This document shows positions 35,042 through 36,924 of a DNA stretch of 36,924 nt, one piece after another (position 1 is the stretch's first letter; every line of letters begins with the position of its first letter). The DNA is taken from positions 12,988-49,911 of the forward strand of contig NW_014040186.1 in the NCBI RefSeq assembly GCF_001186125.1, given 5' to 3'. The position numbers and the translations under genes were made by a program. Below the pieces are notes generated by a model. That model worked only from the letters and a program-made list of their open reading frames with translations. It was not told where the DNA came from and did no database searches. The stretch is from Sphaeroforma arctica JP610. Taxonomy: Eukaryota > Opisthokonta > Ichthyosporea > Ichthyophonida.

Positions 35042-36662
35042 AATGTGCGTGTAAATGTGAGCGCACAGACATACGACATACGTGCAAGAACGCATCCCCG
35101 ATCAAGATAGCCATGGCAATTGCCATACTGGTGACGATATACCCCGCAGGGCTGCTGTTCTCGCTGTTGGGCTGGACCATCATGGCAATCAGCTGCTTCA
35201 CTATGGACGACCCAGGCACCACCAGTTCAATGGTAGGTACCAGAAGACACACGGGCGCACAGTCCATGGAGCGCAGCAACGACCGCATAAAGCGCTTGCA
35301 CAACAGACCGCTCACAACAGTCATTGTGAACACTCCCATGCCCGTCGCCAACGCCGAGGGTATCTCGGAGATGGCGCTGGCTACCTGTGTGGTTGGAGGG
35401 AGTGCCACGCAGATAGGATAGGCGTGAATAATAGGGGCAAGCATATACATGAGGGCGGGTTTTGTGCTTTCTGGGTTTGTATGCGCACATGTGCGGGTCT
35501 CACAGGGGGAGTGAGAAGTGCTATGTGGGCGTTGGCACGATTATCCTGATGGTCCTGGCGCTATGACTAGAACGGAAGGATTCTGGGCTATCGGACTGAC
35601 TCTGTGTGTGAGAGGGTGCACCAGAAAGTGCTGATAGACAGGTGGATGTATACTTTACGGCTTTGGGAATAAACCACCACGTTTCTAATTTAACGGAAGG
35701 TCCATGCACGCAACGCTACTCCAAATTTGAACACGAAACTCACTACAGAAGTCTATTTTAAGCCCACCGCCTTGGTAGACCGGCGGAGCCGTACGCGTAT
35801 GCCCACACTTGCTATCAACAAACTTAACACATGGCAATGCACATAACCACACCTGGATGACCAAACAGGTGAAGAACTGCACCACAAAGAATGGGAGGTA
35901 CATCCTCGGCGGAATGTTGTAGCACAGAATTGCGGCCGGATAGAGCAGCGCGTACGCGGGGATACGATAGGCCCGGTGCATCGATATTACGGCATTTTCA
36001 CAAGGATCAAATACTGCCCCTACTATATATTTATATGTATATATATATATATAGAGAGATAGAGAGAGAGAGAGAGACACAATCAAGGGTGTGAGTAACG
36101 GTATGAGTATATAAAAACGCGTAGGCAGTGGGAGGAAAAGAGAAAGGTGCGCCGTAACACACCTTGTCCCACACTTACGCATCTATGGTACGTGTGATGG
36201 GCCAATTAAATATCTGTTCAGATAGTCAATGCGCGACTATGTACGAAAGTACGTTGATGCAAAGGCAAGCGAGTGGGCTTTACTTCACCGGGCAAGGCCT
36301 TTAGACGACGAACATTGTAATTCCAGATACATATGATACTGCGCATCGGGTTGTTTTTTTGAAGTTCGAAAAACAAAGCAACGATCAATTTCCACCACAA
36401 GGGCAGGATAGGTATACAGCCAAGCCATTCGCAGCATACACAGCGTACTACAATAGAAGGCACACACAACTGCTCACACCTTCGACTTCCTGGAAGAAGA
36501 ATATGAGATATGCAGCGAACATCAGAGCCACGGCCAACATATGACCCACTACCAGAGAGTAGGTGTACCGAACTCCACCGACCGAGAGCAGCCCCGACAC
36601 CATCTCCAGCACTGAGAACGAGATGGTCACACCGGGAAAGAAAAAGGCGGTGCTGCCCAGGG
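28542..36662 (-). CDS. ThrE/PRM10-like membrane protein fused to a C2 domain and coiled-coil tail (5' end outside window)
   Basis: Fifteen exons: 36662-36480, 36019-35853, 35384-35082, 34632-34537, 34273-34128, 33656-33566, 33167-33025, 32762-32702, 32309-32193, 31878-31774, 31534-31386, 31066-30778, 30476-30312, 29955-29739, 29503-28542. All introns are GT-AG, 235-471 bases, and every junction keeps phase, giving 1063 residues. Residues 1-217 are hydrophobic with FFPGVTISFSVLEMVSGLLS and GGVRYTYSLVVGHML, matching 'lPGy.i...ELqs..i.aG.vR..Ya' of fungal PRM10 and bacterial ThrE threonine/serine exporters; a later VPTIELVVPGSSIVKQL fits the second ThrE domain. Residues about 250-465 form a C2 domain: FVMVMIREAQKLPEP, NPFVDCM, SSTKIETLHPVWDEAFILPM, then a charged insertion (about 377-415) and YEGWLML..GELHVSVRLRS. 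Loop 3 lacks the usual Asp cluster (VRNYTRFGQNGN), so calcium binding is doubtful. Residues 705-744 are coiled coil; the end is Gln/Ser/Pro-rich. The fusion rests on the 35082/34632 junction. Confidence 0.75.
29739..29955 (-). other. Coiled-coil exon of the ThrE-C2 gene
   Basis: This exon (residues about 672-743) has a disordered start (LPDSGKGPAEPLSKRSSSGS) and then a strongly helical segment, SYTNLSKLRYEQELLRQQQE continuing to GIEQEIKDL. Leu/Ile spacing fits heptads, suggesting self-association or partner binding. Its acceptor follows 'cacgcttcacag' and its donor is TAG|GTACGA; the phase agrees with the last exon. Confidence 0.65.
32515..32660. repeat. CA/TG microsatellite in an intron
   Basis: Imperfect (CA)n tracts with CG interruptions fill the 3' half of the intron 32310-32701 as seen on the plus strand. 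Minus-strand Cys/Val-rich frames there are artefacts of the repeat. Confidence 0.9.
33247..33273. repeat. Poly-C/poly-A junction in an intron
   Basis: A run of about 17 C is followed directly by about 11 A. It lies in the intron 33168-33565; a (CA)/(CAGACA) tract at 33525-33565 lies at the donor end of the same intron and reaches the splice site, so the donor GT is part of a GT-rich run. Confidence 0.9.
34795..34868 (-). other. Exon-like echo of the ThrE region within an intron
   Basis: The minus strand encodes DVCRLMPTIGLLVPELF, similar to APVCLLVPTIELVVPGS in the third visible exon (near 35200-35250); about 29 of 42 aligned bases agree by eye over the core. It follows an acceptor-like 'cttttgtag'. 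It could be a decayed duplicate exon, an alternative last exon (reading through to a stop soon after), or chance. If used as a last exon directly after 35082 the frame would stop almost at once, giving a separate ThrE-only protein. Confidence 0.3.
34930..35040. repeat. TA microsatellite in the intron joining the ThrE and C2 parts
   Basis: Long (TA)n tracts with occasional C interruptions. The tract lies in the 449-base intron between exons 35384-35082 and 34632-34537 and is next to the 5' splice site side. Confidence 0.95.
36027..36078. repeat. TA and GA microsatellite at an intron end
   Basis: A (TA)n tract followed by (GA)n on the plus strand lies just upstream (in gene sense) of the acceptor at 36020. 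On the minus strand the GA part forms a (TC)n pyrimidine tract near the acceptor. Confidence 0.9.
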
Positions 36663-36699
36663 CTAAGCTAAAGCTGCACCCGCTCGTCTGCCATCCTGA

Positions 36700-36924
36700 G
36701 TGTAGTGGGTGTGTGTGGTGGGGGGGTGTATGGGATGGGTGTGTGTGGGGGGGGTATATGGGATGGGTGTGTGTGTAGGGGGGTATATGGGATGGGTGTG
36801 TTGGGGGGTGGGGTATATGGGATGGGTGTGTGGGGGGAGGGCATATGGGATGGGTGTGTGGGGTAAGGGTATATGGGATGGGTGTGTGTGTGGAGGGGTT
36901 ATAGTGGGATGGGTGTGTTAGGGG
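36700..36924. repeat. G-rich minisatellite, about seven units of about 30 bases, running off the window
   Basis: Units share 'gggatgggtgtgtg' followed by a G run of variable length and 'tatat'. The first clear unit begins near 36731 and the array reaches the window end. It lies upstream (in gene sense) of the exon at 36662-36480, so it is probably intronic. Four or more G runs per unit pair give quadruplex potential on the plus strand. Open frames rich in Gly, Val, Trp and Cys here are artefacts. Confidence 0.95.

Noticed and set aside
34912-35421. Plus-strand frame of 169 codons
   Set aside because: It is antisense to the ThrE exon plus TA repeat; the minus strand has a family match and splice sites.
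36563-36921. Plus-strand Gly/Val/Trp/Cys-rich frames at the right end
   Set aside because: They are translations of the G-rich minisatellite.
1-36924. tRNA, rRNA and CRISPR arrays
   Set aside because: I found no cloverleaf with a recognisable T arm, no conserved rRNA stretch, and the tandem repeats present have no spacers of unique sequence.

Overview
The window looks like nuclear DNA from a small-genome eukaryote. One multi-exon gene has GT-AG introns of about 235-471 bases, coding fragments sit among many dispersed repeats, and remains of two reverse-transcribing elements fill the middle. I favour a unicellular opisthokont such as an ichthyosporean, but that is a guess from style and not proven by any marker here.

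Region 1, about 1-13.1 kb, holds scattered, mostly decayed coding remnants. They are a PIF1-type helicase C-terminus (184-889, +), a helical fragment (2269-3160, +), an unknown fragment (3640-4105, +), a 72-base tandem-repeat ORF (about 5117-5681), a short gene tail (6729-6942, +), a broken XPG/FEN1-type nuclease with a long unknown C-terminus (6981-9712, -), a small unknown ORF pair (10232-10713, +) and a vague coding patch (12549-13078). Short repeat families separate them. A helicase, a flap nuclease and a tight tail-to-tail spacing would fit an old large-DNA-virus insertion, but helicase and nuclease are also host families.

Region 2, about 13.3-26.4 kb, is repeat-rich. It holds a mosaic array of one dispersed repeat (13.29-15.04 kb), two direct copies of the 5' part of one minus-strand retroelement (15.04-15.67 and 24.71-25.33 kb), a plus-strand Ty3/Gypsy-like fossil (coding about 18.32-22.24 kb) with a recognisable promoter made of CRE-like tandem repeats plus a TATA box, and more repeat mosaic to 26.39 kb.

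Region 3, 26.4-28.5 kb, is intergenic with no supported gene.

Region 4, 28.5-36.9 kb, holds one large intact-looking minus-strand gene whose 5' end lies beyond the right edge. Fifteen exons can be chained with every splice phase agreeing, giving 1063 residues. The first three visible exons match the membrane part of ThrE/PRM10-type (DUF1212) proteins. The next exons encode a C2 domain with a long charged insertion, and the rest is a coiled-coil and Gln/Ser/Pro-rich tail. A ThrE-like multi-span membrane protein joined to a C2 domain is the most interesting candidate in the window. Its introns carry long microsatellites and a G-rich minisatellite.
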